A stretch of DNA of 64,000 nucleotides, from assembly GCF_023277745.1 (NCBI RefSeq), contig NZ_CP086322.1:6262001-6326000 (forward strand). Direction: 5' to 3'. Position 1 is the first letter of the stretch. Each line of letters begins with the position of its first letter. Source of the DNA: Streptomyces halobius. GTDB lineage: Bacteria; Actinomycetota; Actinomycetes; Streptomycetales; Streptomycetaceae. Shown here one piece after another: positions 1 through 9,112 of the stretch. Under the pieces are notes generated by a model. It made no database searches, had not been told where the DNA came from, and saw only the letters and a program-made list of their open reading frames with translations. A program made the translations under genes and the position numbers.

Positions 1-693
1 GATCTCCTCTGGTAAAGACCTGTCCAGGTAGCGCTGGTGCCCCAGCTCGGAGGCGGTACGGCGCGGTGGTACGACCAGCCGGCGGGCCAGCGCGTTCGCG
101 GCGTCGGCGCCGTGGTCGGTCCGCACGATGTGCAGACACAGATCGATACCGGCCGCGGTCCCCGCGGAGGTGAGCACATCGCCGTCGTCGACGAAGAGCT
201 CGCGGGGGTCGACATGGACGGACGGATAACGCTTGGCGAGCGTCGGCGCGTACATCCAGTGGGTCGTGGCCGGCCGGCCGTCGAGCAGTCCGGCCGCGGC
301 GAGGACGAACGCCCCCGTGCACAGCCCGACGATTCTGGCCCCTTCTTCATGCGCGCGGCGCAGCGCGTCGAGCGCGGCGGGCGGCGGGGCCTGGGTGATG
401 GATCGCCAGGCCGGTACGACGACCGTCCCGGCGCGGGCGATCGCCTCCAGCCCGTAGGGGGCCGAAAGTTCGAGCCCCCCGGTCGTGCGCAAAGGCGCAT
501 CTTCGCCAGCGCAAACAAGTAGCCGGTACCTCGGAACGCCGGCGTCCTGTCGGTCGATGCCGAAGACCGAGAGCGGAATGGAGCTCTCGAAAATGGGGCC
601 GCCACTGAAGAGGAGCACCGCGACTATTTCGCGGCGTCGTCGGGCGGCGAGCTTGCGTGCGGCATCTGGTACGGCAGCGGAGTCCTGGCTCAT
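1..693 (-). CDS. adpA: AdpA, GlxA/AraC-type global developmental regulator (3' end outside window)
   Basis: The visible 231 codons are the DJ-1/PfpI-like dimerisation half of AdpA. They include the stretches LLFSGGPIFESSIPLSVFG, VGLCTGAFVLAAAGLLDGR and THWMYAPTLAKRYPSVHVDP; the AraC-type DNA-binding half lies beyond position 1. AdpA is the central activator of morphological differentiation and secondary metabolism in Streptomyces. The ATG at 693 follows a GAGGGGGG stretch about 10 nt upstream. Codon 227 is TTA, at the junction of the two domains, which is the place reported for bldA control of adpA in other Streptomyces. The gene reads leftwards behind a roughly 350-nt leader region. Identification rests on recognising the near-invariant N-terminal sequence; confidence is high even though the gene is truncated by the window. 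Confidence 0.95.
   Translation of the reverse strand, partial: MSQDSAAVPDAARKLAARRRREIVAVLLFSGGPIFESSIPLSVFGIDRQDAGVPRYRLLVCAGEDAPLRTTGGLELSAPYGLEAIARAGTVVVPAWRSITQAPPPAALDALRRAHEEGARIVGLCTGAFVLAAAGLLDGRPATTHWMYAPTLAKRYPSVHVDPRELFVDDGDVLTSAGTAAGIDLCLHIVRTDHGADAANALARRLVVPPRRTASELGHQRYLDRSLPEEI
13..15 (-). promoter_or_regulatory. TTA leucine codon in adpA (bldA-dependent translation checkpoint)
   Basis: Reading the minus strand, the codons TCT TTA CCA GAG GAG ATC close the visible part of adpA (residues S-L-P-E-E-I). TTA is decoded only by the bldA tRNA in Streptomyces, so translation of AdpA should depend on that developmentally regulated tRNA. Confidence 0.85.
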
Positions 694-1042
694 GGCACTT
701 AAGCCCCCCTCGGTCGTCTCGCCCTCTTGGTCCTGCACAGTTCCCCCGCCATAACTACCAAGATCGAATCTACTGTGTCCCGTGAGGATGGAGTGCCAAG
801 TTCACCACTCACTGGTATGTCGATATGGCAACGTGGCGCGAAGCATTCGATCACGAAGCGTTCCACTCGTCGGGCCTACATGGGAAGTACGCGTCTCGGC
901 TCTGCCCGTTCGCAGTAGGACACAACCATGCCCAGCGGTCCTTTCCGCCCTGCTCACACCAGGGTTGGGGGGTGGTTCGGGCAAGGTGGGCAACCGGGCG
1001 GGAAGTTGGCTGAAAACGGTCGCGCGCAGACTTGTGGGCGCT
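694..1042. promoter_or_regulatory. Leader and promoter region of adpA
   Basis: About 350 nt separate adpA from the small membrane-protein gene that reads the same way. No convincing coding signal is seen. AdpA genes are known for long upstream regions with multiple regulator sites, but I could not assign a definite promoter or operator here. Confidence 0.4.
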
Positions 1043-1348
1043 TTATTCGCCCGGCGTACGCCCTTCGTAGTACCGACCGCCCCCATGCGCTCCGGTCCGG
1101 ATACGTCCCCTTCTGTTCCGGTGCCTGCCGGGGTTCTCGGCCAGCAGCCGGGCGGCGGTCCGTTCGGATCGCCGACACAGTGCGCGGCACGCACAGGTCA
1201 CCGCCGTCAGACCGGCGGCGGTGCCGGCCGCGCCGGCCAGGGAGGCACCGCTCACGAGGAGCACGACGGGCACCAGGGCGCAGCTGAACGCGCCCCAGCG
1301 CACGACATCGCTCACTGGGTCGGGTGATCTATCGGACCGTACGGGCAC
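1043..1348 (-). CDS. Small membrane protein of unknown function upstream of adpA
   Basis: A 101-residue product. It has one hydrophobic segment (about residues 19-45, rich in A/V/L/G), then a basic stretch with repeated Arg that predicts a cytoplasmic C-terminus. The GTG at 1348 is preceded by AAGGGAG at a good distance; a second GTG (codon 12) is possible but has no ribosome site. A small gene at this place next to adpA is, from memory, kept in other Streptomyces, which supports its reality. No function can be assigned. It lies in the same direction as adpA and could share transcription with it. Confidence 0.6.
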   Translation of the reverse strand: MPVRSDRSPDPVSDVVRWGAFSCALVPVVLLVSGASLAGAAGTAAGLTAVTCACRALCRRSERTAARLLAENPGRHRNRRGRIRTGAHGGGRYYEGRTPGE

Positions 1349-1712
1349 CGAGCGCTCCCTTCGGACGGGCAGCTACTACAACGCCGCCGGCGATCATGAG
1401 TCACCGTGATGGGTACGTACGGGGCAGGGCGGGGCATTGCCATCCGCGCCACGCTCCGGCATGCTCCGGGGAACGTTCGAGGCCCCGGCCCCCTCGCGCG
1501 GCGTCCCGCGTCCGCGGCGGGTTCTGGGCAGCGGAGGAGTGGCGCCGTACTCTGGGGGTATCGGCTTGGGAAGATGATTCCCGGTCGTATCGTTCCTCTT
1601 TGAACTATGGCTCCCGCTCCTCGTCGAGCCAGCTCAGTCAACTGCCGGATCAAGTCAATCGCCGTTCCCCGCCCGCCCCTCCGCAAGAGGATCTCCTCGC
1701 CGAGACAATCCC
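1349..1712. promoter_or_regulatory. Divergent intergenic region between small membrane gene and stress-protein gene
   Basis: 364 nt with no coding signal. It must hold the promoters for the leftward small gene and the rightward universal stress protein. No specific operator was recognised. Confidence 0.35.
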
Positions 1713-2234
1713 ATGGCCGGTCACAAGAACCCCGAACCCGCGGACCGCAAGCAGGTCGCCGATCCGATGGCGGACCTGGAAGCGGCGGAAGAGACACGCC
1801 ACTCCTGCGACCCGGCTTTCCGGCACGGCGTCGTGGTCGGCTTCGACGGCTCCACTTCGAGCGAACGAGCATTGGCGTATGCAATCGGTATGGCCCGGCG
1901 CTTCAGCTCCGGGTTGATCATCGTCCATGTGGCCAACCGGCTGCCGACGACCGTCTGGGCGGGTTGTGAACCCCCGGTCTTCGTGGACGTACCGGATCAC
2001 CGCACCGAAGTGCTCGGCCTGGAGCTCGCCTGCGCCGATCATCTCAGCGAGGTCCCGTGGATTCTCGTCGAGCGCGGCGGGGACATCTGCCATGAGCTGG
2101 AGGAGGTCGGCCGGGAGTACGAGGCCGACGCGATCGTGGTCGGCTCCACGCAGGGCATCGTCGGCCGGATCTTCGGCACGGTCGCGGGGCGGCTGGCGCG
2201 CCGGGCGCAGCGTCCGGTGATCGTCATTCCTTGA
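1713..2234 (+). CDS. Universal stress protein (UspA family)
   Basis: 173 residues with one Usp domain from about residue 38: VVVGFDGSTSSERALAYA (first strand and helix), then IIVHVANRL, and near the C-terminus DAIVVGSTQGIVGRIFG followed by RAQRPVIVIP. In ATP-binding Usps the last loop reads G-2x-G-9x-G(S/T). Here it is GSTQGIVGRIFGTVAG, which departs from that pattern, so ATP binding is uncertain. The first 37 residues are a non-conserved extension. An in-frame ATG at 1767 is an alternative start and neither has a strong ribosome site. The gene is monocistronic, with candidate terminators downstream. Confidence 0.85.
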   Translation: MAGHKNPEPADRKQVADPMADLEAAEETRHSCDPAFRHGVVVGFDGSTSSERALAYAIGMARRFSSGLIIVHVANRLPTTVWAGCEPPVFVDVPDHRTEVLGLELACADHLSEVPWILVERGGDICHELEEVGREYEADAIVVGSTQGIVGRIFGTVAGRLARRAQRPVIVIP

Positions 2235-2273
2235 CGCGGCTCTGACGTATCCCTGACGGCGGATCGTTGTCCC

Positions 2274-2295
2274 GTTCACCGTGCGTGTGGTGAAC
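2274..2295. terminator. Hairpin downstream of the stress-protein gene
   Basis: GTTCACC and GGTGAAC form a perfect 7-bp stem with an 8-nt loop, 40 nt after the stop. There is no T-tract, which is normal for Streptomyces terminators. Confidence 0.4.
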
Positions 2296-2548
2296 GCCGA
2301 CTGACGGGGCGTCATGGCGAGCCCCGCACGGAACCTCGCACAGCGCGTCGTGAAGAGTGCCGGCGGCGGTGTTTCCCTCGGTGCGCAGAGGTGCATTGTG
2401 TGCTTGTGACGGGTAGAAAACGGTCATGTGAGCGTGCCTCGCGAGGAGTCCGGCGGTCGCGCACACGGCAACCACGTGCTGCCGGCCGGGAGGTGACGGA
2501 TCCTGGGGGCGGCATCCCGCCGGCGTATGGGCGACGTCGGCAACAGGG

Positions 2549-2594
2549 GAGGCGGGGGTTCTGCGCGATGGTGGCCGCGCAGAACCCCCGCCTC
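2549..2594. terminator. Strong bidirectional terminator between usp and glmS
   Basis: A perfect 19-bp inverted repeat (2549-2567 against 2576-2594, beginning GAGGCGGGGG) with an 8-nt loop lies between the convergent stress-protein and glmS genes. It can terminate both. The remainder of 2235-2685 shows no coding signal. Confidence 0.85.
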
Positions 2595-2685
2595 TGTTCT
2601 CGCGCCTGAGCCGGCGCCGCTCTCGCGGAGGTGGTTGCTCGCCGAGGGGGTTGCTCCATTACCGCTTCGGTGGCATGAGGGAGGC

Positions 2686-4512
2686 TTATTCCACCGTGAC
2701 CGACTTGGCCAGGTTGCGCGGCTTGTCGATGTCGCGGCCCAGGGCCAACGCCGTGTGGTAGGCGAGGAGTTGGAGCGGGATGCCGATCAGGATCGGGTCC
2801 AGCTCCGGCTCGTTCTTCGGGACGACGATGGTGTGGTCGGCCTTCTCCTGCTCCTGGTGCGCGACCGCCAGGATGCGGCCGTTGCGGGCCTTGATCTCCT
2901 CCAGCGCGGCGCGGTTCTTCTCCAGCAGATCGTCGTCCGGGACGATCGCGACGGTCGGCATCGCGGGCTCGATGAGTGCCAGCGGGCCGTGCTTGAGCTC
3001 CGACGCCGGGTAGGCCTCGGCGTGGATGTAGGAGACCTCCTTGAGCTTCAGCGACGCCTCGCGCGCCACCGGGTAGCCCCGCACCCGGCCGATGAACATC
3101 ATCGACTTGGCGTCCGCGTACTTCGCCGCCAGCTTCCTGACCTCTTCCTCGCCCTTGAGGATCTCGTCGATCTGGCCGGGCAGCCGGCGCAGGCCCTCGA
3201 TGATCCGCTTGCCGTCGGCGACGGACAGATCGCGGATGCGGCCCAGGTGGAGCGCGAGCAGGGCGAAGGAGACCACCATGTTGGTGAAGCACTTGGTGGA
3301 GACGACGCAGACCTCGGGCCCGGCGTGGACGTAGATGCCGCCGTCGGTCTCGCGGGCGATCGCCGAGCCGACGACGTTCACCAGACCCAGGACCCGCGCG
3401 CCCTTGCGCTTGAGCTCCTGGACGGCCGCCAGCACGTCATAGGTCTCACCGGACTGGGAGACCGCGACGTAGAGGGTGTCGGGGTCCACCACCGGGTCGC
3501 GGTAGCGGAACTCGGAGGCCGGTTCGGCGTCCGAGGGGATGCGGGCCAGCTCCTCGATCATCTGGGCGCCGATCTGGCCCGCGTGGTACGAGGTGCCGCA
3601 GCCCAGGATCTTCACCCGGCGCACCCCGCGCGCCTCGCGGGCGTCCAGGTTCAGGCCGCCCAGGTGGACGGTGGAGAAGCGGTCGTCGATCCGGCCGCGC
3701 AGGGCGCGGTCCACCGCGTCCGCCTGCTCGGAGATCTCCTTGTGCATGTAGGTGTCGTGGCCGCCCATGTCGTACGACTCGGCCTCCCACTCCACGGTGG
3801 TCGGCTCGGCCGAGGTGCGGGAGCCCTCGGTGGTGTACGTCCGGTAGTCGTCGGCCTTGAGGGTGGCCATCTCGCCGTCGTCCAGGGTGACGACCTGGCG
3901 GGTGTGCGAGACCAGCGCGGCGACGTCGGAGGAGACGAACATCTCGTGCTCGCCGATGCCCAGCACGACGGGGGAGCCGTTGCGGGCGACGACGATGCGG
4001 TCGGTGAAGTCGGCGTGCAGTACGGCGATGCCGTAGGTGCCCTCGATGTGCCGCAGCGCCTCGCGGACCTTCTCCTCCAGCTTCTCGGCCTGGGAGCGGG
4101 CGATGAGGTGGGCCAGTACCTCGGTGTCGGTCTCGGAGGCGAACTCGACGCCGTCGGCGGTGAGCTTGGCGCGCAGCTCGGCGGCGTTGTCGATGATGCC
4201 GTTGTGCACGACCGCGACCTTGCCCCCGGCGTCGAGGTGCGGGTGGGCGTTCTCGTCGGTCGGCGCCCCGTGGGTGGCCCAGCGGGTGTGCGCGATGCCG
4301 GTGGTGCCGGCGAACCGCTTCGGCAGCCGGGACTCCAGCTCACGGACCCGGCCCTTGGCCTTGGCGGTCTTCAGACCCGCGGCCTTGCCGGTGCCGCTCG
4401 CGTGGATGGCGATACCCGCCGAGTCGTAGCCGCGGTACTCCAGGCGCTGCAGGCCCTCAAGGAGCAGCGGAGCGACATCGCGTTTGCCGATATAGCCGAC
4501 GATTCCGCACAT
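2686..4512 (-). CDS. glmS: Glutamine--fructose-6-phosphate aminotransferase (isomerising)
   Basis: Makes glucosamine-6-phosphate from fructose-6-phosphate and glutamine, the first committed step to UDP-GlcNAc for cell wall synthesis. The 608 residues begin MCGIVGYIG, so Cys2 is the N-terminal nucleophile of the class-II glutaminase domain. That domain also shows GIAHTRWATHG and NGIIDN. Two SIS domains follow (CGTSYHAG and SQSGETYDV around residues 300-360; RGYPVAREASLKLKEVSYIHAE; KHGPLALIE), and the protein ends in the typical KSVTVE. GGAGGG precedes the ATG. A small unknown gene lies just upstream on the same strand. A second glmS copy elsewhere is usual in this genus, so this one may be a specialised paralogue. 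Confidence 0.97.
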   Translation of the reverse strand: MCGIVGYIGKRDVAPLLLEGLQRLEYRGYDSAGIAIHASGTGKAAGLKTAKAKGRVRELESRLPKRFAGTTGIAHTRWATHGAPTDENAHPHLDAGGKVAVVHNGIIDNAAELRAKLTADGVEFASETDTEVLAHLIARSQAEKLEEKVREALRHIEGTYGIAVLHADFTDRIVVARNGSPVVLGIGEHEMFVSSDVAALVSHTRQVVTLDDGEMATLKADDYRTYTTEGSRTSAEPTTVEWEAESYDMGGHDTYMHKEISEQADAVDRALRGRIDDRFSTVHLGGLNLDAREARGVRRVKILGCGTSYHAGQIGAQMIEELARIPSDAEPASEFRYRDPVVDPDTLYVAVSQSGETYDVLAAVQELKRKGARVLGLVNVVGSAIARETDGGIYVHAGPEVCVVSTKCFTNMVVSFALLALHLGRIRDLSVADGKRIIEGLRRLPGQIDEILKGEEEVRKLAAKYADAKSMMFIGRVRGYPVAREASLKLKEVSYIHAEAYPASELKHGPLALIEPAMPTVAIVPDDDLLEKNRAALEEIKARNGRILAVAHQEQEKADHTIVVPKNEPELDPILIGIPLQLLAYHTALALGRDIDKPRNLAKSVTVE

Positions 4513-4606
4513 ACAGACCCTCCGAGAAAAACGTTGTGGCGAATGCTCTTGCCGTGTTCGTTGTGTGCTGCGTTCGAGTGCTCGACGGCCGGTGCCGCCC
4601 GGCGCG

Positions 4607-4882
4607 TCAGCCGTAGACGAGGCGGCGCAGCTGGCGTATGGAGAGCGCCGGCGGGGTGACGGCGCGGTGCGGCAGCTCGTCGGAGATCCGCTCGAAGATC
4701 GCCTCGTTCCGCAGCCCCTGGGACTGCAGCTCACGGTGTCTGCGGCGGACGAACCCCTCGGTGGTCTCGTCGAAATACGCGAGCACGTCCAGGACCACCC
4801 GGGCCGCCTCGCCGCGCTGCAGCGGCGTACTGCGTACCAGGTGGTCGATGAGGTCCTCATGGGACGGACGATGATCGAGCAC
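4607..4882 (-). CDS. Conserved small protein of unknown function next to glmS
   Basis: 91 residues, mostly helical and charged, with a distinctive C-terminal block (RRRHRELQSQGLRNEAIF and ALSIRQLRRLVYG). The GTG start at 4882 gives the only sensible N-terminus (V/M-LDHRPSHEDL); no strong ribosome site is seen. The C-terminal pattern recalls short conserved bacterial proteins of unknown role that I cannot name. Gap to glmS is 94 nt on the same strand, so cotranscription is plausible. Confidence 0.65.
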   Translation of the reverse strand: MLDHRPSHEDLIDHLVRSTPLQRGEAARVVLDVLAYFDETTEGFVRRRHRELQSQGLRNEAIFERISDELPHRAVTPPALSIRQLRRLVYG

Positions 4883-5129
4883 GCGTCGATACTGCGGGGC
4901 CGCGCCGAGTTTCGCAAGAAATCTGCCCGCTATCGGGCAGGTCCATCGGGTGGCGGCCGGAAAGTGGCCTCAACCTTGACCGGATCCGGGGCACACGGTA
5001 CGCATGGTCACCGTTCGGTCGCTCCATGCCATGCAGGACATGCCAGGTAAGACGCGCCGGGTCAGCATGACGACAGACACGCGTGTCGTCAGACGTGCGC
5101 GCACGCTGCTCTCGCCGAAGGGACCGCCG

Positions 5130-6725
5130 ATGAGACGACGCAGAATACTCTTCCCGCTGCTGCTGATCGCGGCGGCGGGGATGGGAACCGCCGCCGTACC
5201 GCCGCAGCCCGCAGCCGCCCGTGCTGCCACCCCCCTGGACCAGGTGGTCCCCGCGCCCGCGTCGGTACGCCCCGGCGGGGAGCCGTTCACTCTCGGCGAC
5301 CGGACCCGGATCCGTGTCCCCGGCGGCTCCGGCGAGGCCAAGCGGGTGGCCGGCTATCTCGCGGAGCTGCTGCGGCCCGCCACGGGCTTCCGCCTCCCGG
5401 TGACCACCAAGGACGGACGGGACGGCATCGTGCTCCGGCTCGGCGGCCACGGGACCAAGGGCCTGGGGGCGGAGGGCTACCGGCTCCGCTCCGGCGCCCG
5501 CGCGGTGACCATCAGCGCCGGGAAGCCCGCCGGGCTCTTCCACGGCGTCCAGACGCTGCGGCAGCTGCTCCCGGCGGCCGTCGAGGAGCGCACCGAGCAG
5601 CCCGGACCGTGGCAGGTCGCGGGCGGTGAGATCGCCGATGCGCCGCGCTACGCCTACCGGGGCGCGATGCTCGACGTATCGCGGCACTTCTTCACCGTCG
5701 CGCAGGTCAAGCGCTATATCGACCAGCTCGCGCTCTACAAGGTCAACAAACTCCATCTGCATCTCTCGGACGACCAGGGCTGGCGGATCGCCATCACGTC
5801 CTGGCCGCGGCTGGCCACGTACGGCGGCAGCACCGAGGTCGGCGGCGGACCCGGCGGCTACTACACCAAGGACGACTACCGCGAGATCCTGCGGTACGCC
5901 GCGAGCCGGTATCTGACGGTGGTCCCGGAGATCGACATGCCGGGGCACACCAATGCCGCGCTGGCCTCGTACGCGAAGCTGAACTGCAATGGCGTGGCGC
6001 CGCCGCTCTACACCGGCACCGAAGTCGGCTTCAGCTCGCTGTGTGTGCCGAAGAAGGTGACATACGACTTCGTCGGCGATGTGATCCGGGAGATCGCCGC
6101 GCTGACCCCGGGGCCGTATCTCCACATCGGCGGCGACGAGGCACACTCCACCAGCCAGGAGGACTATGCGGCCTTCATGGACAAGGTGCAGCCGGTGGTC
6201 GCCAAGTACGGGAAGACGGTGATCGGCTGGCACCAGCTGACCGCCGCGCGCCCGGCGAACGGCGCCGTCGCCCAGTACTGGGGCTACGACAAGACGAGCG
6301 CGGAGGAACGCGCCCAGGTCGCGGCCGCCACGCAGAAGGGCACCCGGCTCGTTCTCTCGCCCGCCGACCGCGCGTACCTCGACATGAAGTACGACAAGGA
6401 CACGCCGCTGGGGCTGAACTGGGCCGGCTACGTCGGCGTCGAGCGCTCCTACGACTGGGATCCGGGCCGGTACCTGGACGGCGTGCCCGCGGGGGCGGTG
6501 CTCGGTGTCGAGGCGCCGCTGTGGACCGAGACGATCAGGAATTCCGCGCATATCGAGTACATGACGTTCCCGCGGCTGCCGGGGATCGCGGAGCTGGGAT
6601 GGTCGCCGGAGGACACGCACGACTGGCCGTCGTACCGGGAGCGGCTGGCGGCGCAGGGGCCCCGGTGGGATGCCCTGGGGATCGGCTACTACCGTTCTCC
6701 CGAAGTTCCTTGGCCCACGAGGTGA
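5130..6725 (+). CDS. Secreted beta-N-acetylhexosaminidase (GH20)
   Basis: Releases terminal GlcNAc/GalNAc from chitin oligomers and glycans outside the cell. The start at 5130 is chosen because GAAGGGAC precedes it and it begins a good signal peptide (MRRRRILFPLLLIAAAGMG, cleavage after about residue 33). The protein has an N-terminal GH20b-like alpha/beta domain (about 40-170) and a TIM barrel with KLHLHLSDDQGWRIAI, VPEIDMPGHTNAAL and the catalytic pair in YLHIGGDEAH (Asp336-Glu337). The 531-residue length fits the family, for example the S. plicatus enzyme. It is the only gene here on the plus strand between glmS and the leucine operon; an in-frame coding remnant follows its stop. Confidence 0.95.
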   Translation: MRRRRILFPLLLIAAAGMGTAAVPPQPAAARAATPLDQVVPAPASVRPGGEPFTLGDRTRIRVPGGSGEAKRVAGYLAELLRPATGFRLPVTTKDGRDGIVLRLGGHGTKGLGAEGYRLRSGARAVTISAGKPAGLFHGVQTLRQLLPAAVEERTEQPGPWQVAGGEIADAPRYAYRGAMLDVSRHFFTVAQVKRYIDQLALYKVNKLHLHLSDDQGWRIAITSWPRLATYGGSTEVGGGPGGYYTKDDYREILRYAASRYLTVVPEIDMPGHTNAALASYAKLNCNGVAPPLYTGTEVGFSSLCVPKKVTYDFVGDVIREIAALTPGPYLHIGGDEAHSTSQEDYAAFMDKVQPVVAKYGKTVIGWHQLTAARPANGAVAQYWGYDKTSAEERAQVAAATQKGTRLVLSPADRAYLDMKYDKDTPLGLNWAGYVGVERSYDWDPGRYLDGVPAGAVLGVEAPLWTETIRNSAHIEYMTFPRLPGIAELGWSPEDTHDWPSYRERLAAQGPRWDALGIGYYRSPEVPWPTR

Positions 6726-6785
6726 GTTCCAAGGCCACCGAAACGACAATTCAGCAACCTTCGAGGTGAGCCCGCGAGCCGGGGC

Positions 6786-7001
6786 GACTGCCGGGCGCAG
6801 ACCCTCGCCTGGGTCCGTGACTGCAAGGACTACGGCAAGGGGAATTACCGGCTGGGGTTCACCGACGGCTCCTGGATGCCGGTGTTCTTCCCCTCGGTCG
6901 TCCGCGACCGCTTCGCCGCGCTCTTCCCGCATGCCCAGCACTGGAAGGCGCCGCTGCCGGACGTCCTGACCGGCCCCGGAATGACGCAGGGCCGACCGTG
7001 A
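6786..7001 (+). pseudogene. Orphan C-terminal coding remnant
   Basis: 72 codons ending in TGA at 7001 read like a genuine protein tail (TLAWVRDCKDYGKGNYRLGF, then DGSWMPVFFPSVVRDRFAAL and HAQHWKAPLPDVL). There is no start codon with a ribosome site. Upstream the frame runs back to the stop of the hexosaminidase, with which it is in phase. It is best explained as the 3' end of a decayed gene. It could also be a short gene starting at a rare codon. The family is not recognised. Confidence 0.4.
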
Positions 7002-7010
7002 CGGGTACGC

Positions 7011-8165
7011 CTAGAACCCCAATTCCCTTGCGATCAGCATCCGCTGGACCTCGCTCGTGCCCTCGCCGATTTCCAGGATCTTGGCGTCGCGCCACATACG
7101 GGCGACCGGGTACTCGTTCATGAAGCCGTAGCCGCCGTGGATCTGGGTGGCCTCGCGGGCGTTGTCGACGGCGATCTCCGACGAGTAGAGCTTGGCGAGG
7201 GCCGCCTCCTTCTTGAACGGCTCGCCGTGCACCAGCCGGGAGGCGGCGTCGCGCCAGGCCAGCCGGGCGGTGTGGGCACGCATCTCCATGTCGGCGAGCT
7301 TGAACTGGATCGCCTGGTTGGCGCCGATCGGCCGGCCGAAGGCGTGCCGGGTCCTGGCGTAGGCCACCGACTCGTCGACGCAGCCCTGGGCGAGGCCGGT
7401 GGCCAGCGCCGCTATGGCGATCCGGCCCTCGTCGAGGATGCGCAGGAACTGGGCGTAGCCGCGGCCCTCCTCGCCCAGTAGGTTGGCGGCCGGGACCCGG
7501 ACGTCGGAGAAGGACAGCTCGCGGGTGTCGGAGGCGTTCCAGCCGACCTTGGAGTACGGGGCGGCGACGGTGAAGCCGGGGGCGCCGGAGGGCACGATGA
7601 TCGCGGAGATCTCCGGGGAGCCGTCCGGCTTTCTGGCGGTCACCGCCGTGACCGTCACCAGACCGGTGATGTCGGTACCGGAGTTGGTGATGAAGCACTT
7701 GCTGCCGTTGATCACCCAGAAGTCGCCGTCACGTACGGCCGTGGTCCGCGTCGCGCCCGCGTCGGAGCCGCCGTCCGGCTCGGTGAGGCCGAACGCGCCG
7801 AGCAGCTCACCGCTGCACAGCCGGGGCAGCCACGCGCGCTTCTGCTCCTCCGTGCCGAAGCGGAAGATCGGCATGGCGCCGAGGGAGACACCGGCCTCCA
7901 GGGTGATGGCCACCGAGGAGTCGACCCGCGCCAGCTCCTCCAGGGCGATGCCCAGCGCGAGATAGTCGCCGCCCATCCCGCCGTACTCCTCGGGGAACGG
8001 CAGGCCGAACAGGCCCATACGGCTCATCTCGCGGACGATCTCGTACGGGAATTCATGCCGCTCATAGAAGTCGCCGATCTTCGGGGCGACGACCTCGTGG
8101 GCGAACGCCTCGACCGTACGCCGGAGTTCTTCCAGCTCGGAGGGGAGACGGTGGTCCAGGGACAT
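7011..8165 (-). CDS. acdH: Acyl-CoA dehydrogenase of branched-chain catabolism (AcdH-like)
   Basis: FAD enzyme that oxidises branched short-chain acyl-CoA, here most likely isovaleryl-CoA in leucine breakdown. The 384 residues show FGLTEPDGGSDAGATRT (acyl-CoA/FAD contact), CFITNSG, the HAFGRPI loop and the C-terminal QIHGGYGFMNEYPVARMWRD. Glu368 in EIGEGTSEVQR is at the catalytic position used by short-chain dehydrogenases. GGAGTGACTCCC precedes the ATG. It is the last gene of a tight four-gene operon, 5 nt after the HMG-CoA lyase. The acdH name follows memory of the S. coelicolor/S. avermitilis gene in this context. Confidence 0.9.
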   Translation of the reverse strand: MSLDHRLPSELEELRRTVEAFAHEVVAPKIGDFYERHEFPYEIVREMSRMGLFGLPFPEEYGGMGGDYLALGIALEELARVDSSVAITLEAGVSLGAMPIFRFGTEEQKRAWLPRLCSGELLGAFGLTEPDGGSDAGATRTTAVRDGDFWVINGSKCFITNSGTDITGLVTVTAVTARKPDGSPEISAIIVPSGAPGFTVAAPYSKVGWNASDTRELSFSDVRVPAANLLGEEGRGYAQFLRILDEGRIAIAALATGLAQGCVDESVAYARTRHAFGRPIGANQAIQFKLADMEMRAHTARLAWRDAASRLVHGEPFKKEAALAKLYSSEIAVDNAREATQIHGGYGFMNEYPVARMWRDAKILEIGEGTSEVQRMLIARELGF

Positions 8166-8170
8166 GGGAG

Positions 8171-9112
8171 TCACTCCTTGTGGGAGAGGGCTCGGACGGT
8201 GCGGGACGGGCTCGGCCGGCCCAGGACCTCGGCCATCCACACGCTGGTGGCGGTGAGCCGGTCCAGGTCGACGCCGGTCTCGATGCCGAGGCCGTGCAGC
8301 ATCCATACGAGGTCTTCGGTGGCGAGGTTGCCGGTGGCGCTCTTGGCGTACGGGCAGCCGCCGAGGCCGCCCGCGGAGGCGTCGAGGGTGGTGACGCCGT
8401 GCTGGAGGGCCGCGAAGGTGTTGGCGAGGGCCTGCCCGTAGGTGTCGTGGAAGTGCACGCCGATACGGGAGGTGGACACGCCGGCCTCGTTGAGGGCGGC
8501 GAGCAGGTGGCGGACATGGCCGGGGGTGGCGACGCCGATGGTGTCGCCCAGGCTCAGTTCGTCACAGCCCAGGTCGATGAGGGCGCGGCAGACCCGGACG
8601 ACCTGGGCGGGCGGGACCGGGCCCTCCCAGGGGTCGCCGAAGCACATGGAGAGATAGCCGCGGACGTGGCCCCCGGCGTCCTTGGCGCGGGCGACGACCG
8701 GGGCGAACATCGCCAGCGCCTCGTCGACGGTGCGGTTGAGGTTGGCCTTGGCGAACGACTCCGTGGCGCTGCCGAACACCGCGATGCGACGGGCGCCCAG
8801 CGCGAGCGCGCGGTCCAGGCCGCGTTCGTTCGGCACCAGGACCGGCAGCCGGTCCGGGCCGACATCGCTCACCATCGGGAACAGCCGCTCCGCGTCGGCG
8901 AGTTGGGGAACCCACTTGGGGTGGACGAAGCTGGTGGCCTCGACGGTCGGCAGCCCCGCGTCGGCGATCCGGTGGATGAACTCCGCCTTGACCCCGGTGG
9001 GGACGACGGTCTGTTCGTTCTGCAGGCCGTCGCGCGCGCCGACCTCATGGATCCGTACGCGGGTGGGCAGGCCCTCCGCGGGGACCTCCATGGGCAGTCC
9101 GGTGGTGGTCAT
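8171..9112 (-). CDS. Hydroxymethylglutaryl-CoA lyase
   Basis: Splits HMG-CoA to acetyl-CoA and acetoacetate, the last step of leucine catabolism. The 313-residue TIM-barrel protein has [13 protein letters not shown] at the start of the barrel, [11 protein letters not shown] and [15 protein letters not shown] (metal-binding His pair), and the HMG-CoA lyase signature [15 protein letters not shown] with active-site Cys253. Its ATG overlaps the stop of the carboxylase alpha gene (ATGA), so the two are translationally coupled. Confidence 0.95.
   Translation of the reverse strand: MTTTGLPMEVPAEGLPTRVRIHEVGARDGLQNEQTVVPTGVKAEFIHRIADAGLPTVEATSFVHPKWVPQLADAERLFPMVSDVGPDRLPVLVPNERGLDRALALGARRIAVFGSATESFAKANLNRTVDEALAMFAPVVARAKDAGGHVRGYLSMCFGDPWEGPVPPAQVVRVCRALIDLGCDELSLGDTIGVATPGHVRHLLAALNEAGVSTSRIGVHFHDTYGQALANTFAALQHGVTTLDASAGGLGGCPYAKSATGNLATEDLVWMLHGLGIETGVDLDRLTATSVWMAEVLGRPSPSRTVRALSHKE

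Noticed and set aside
2527..4659. 710-codon open frame on the plus strand opposite glmS
   Set aside because: It is the antisense shadow of glmS, caused by third-position G/C bias; its translation is low-complexity and matches no fold.
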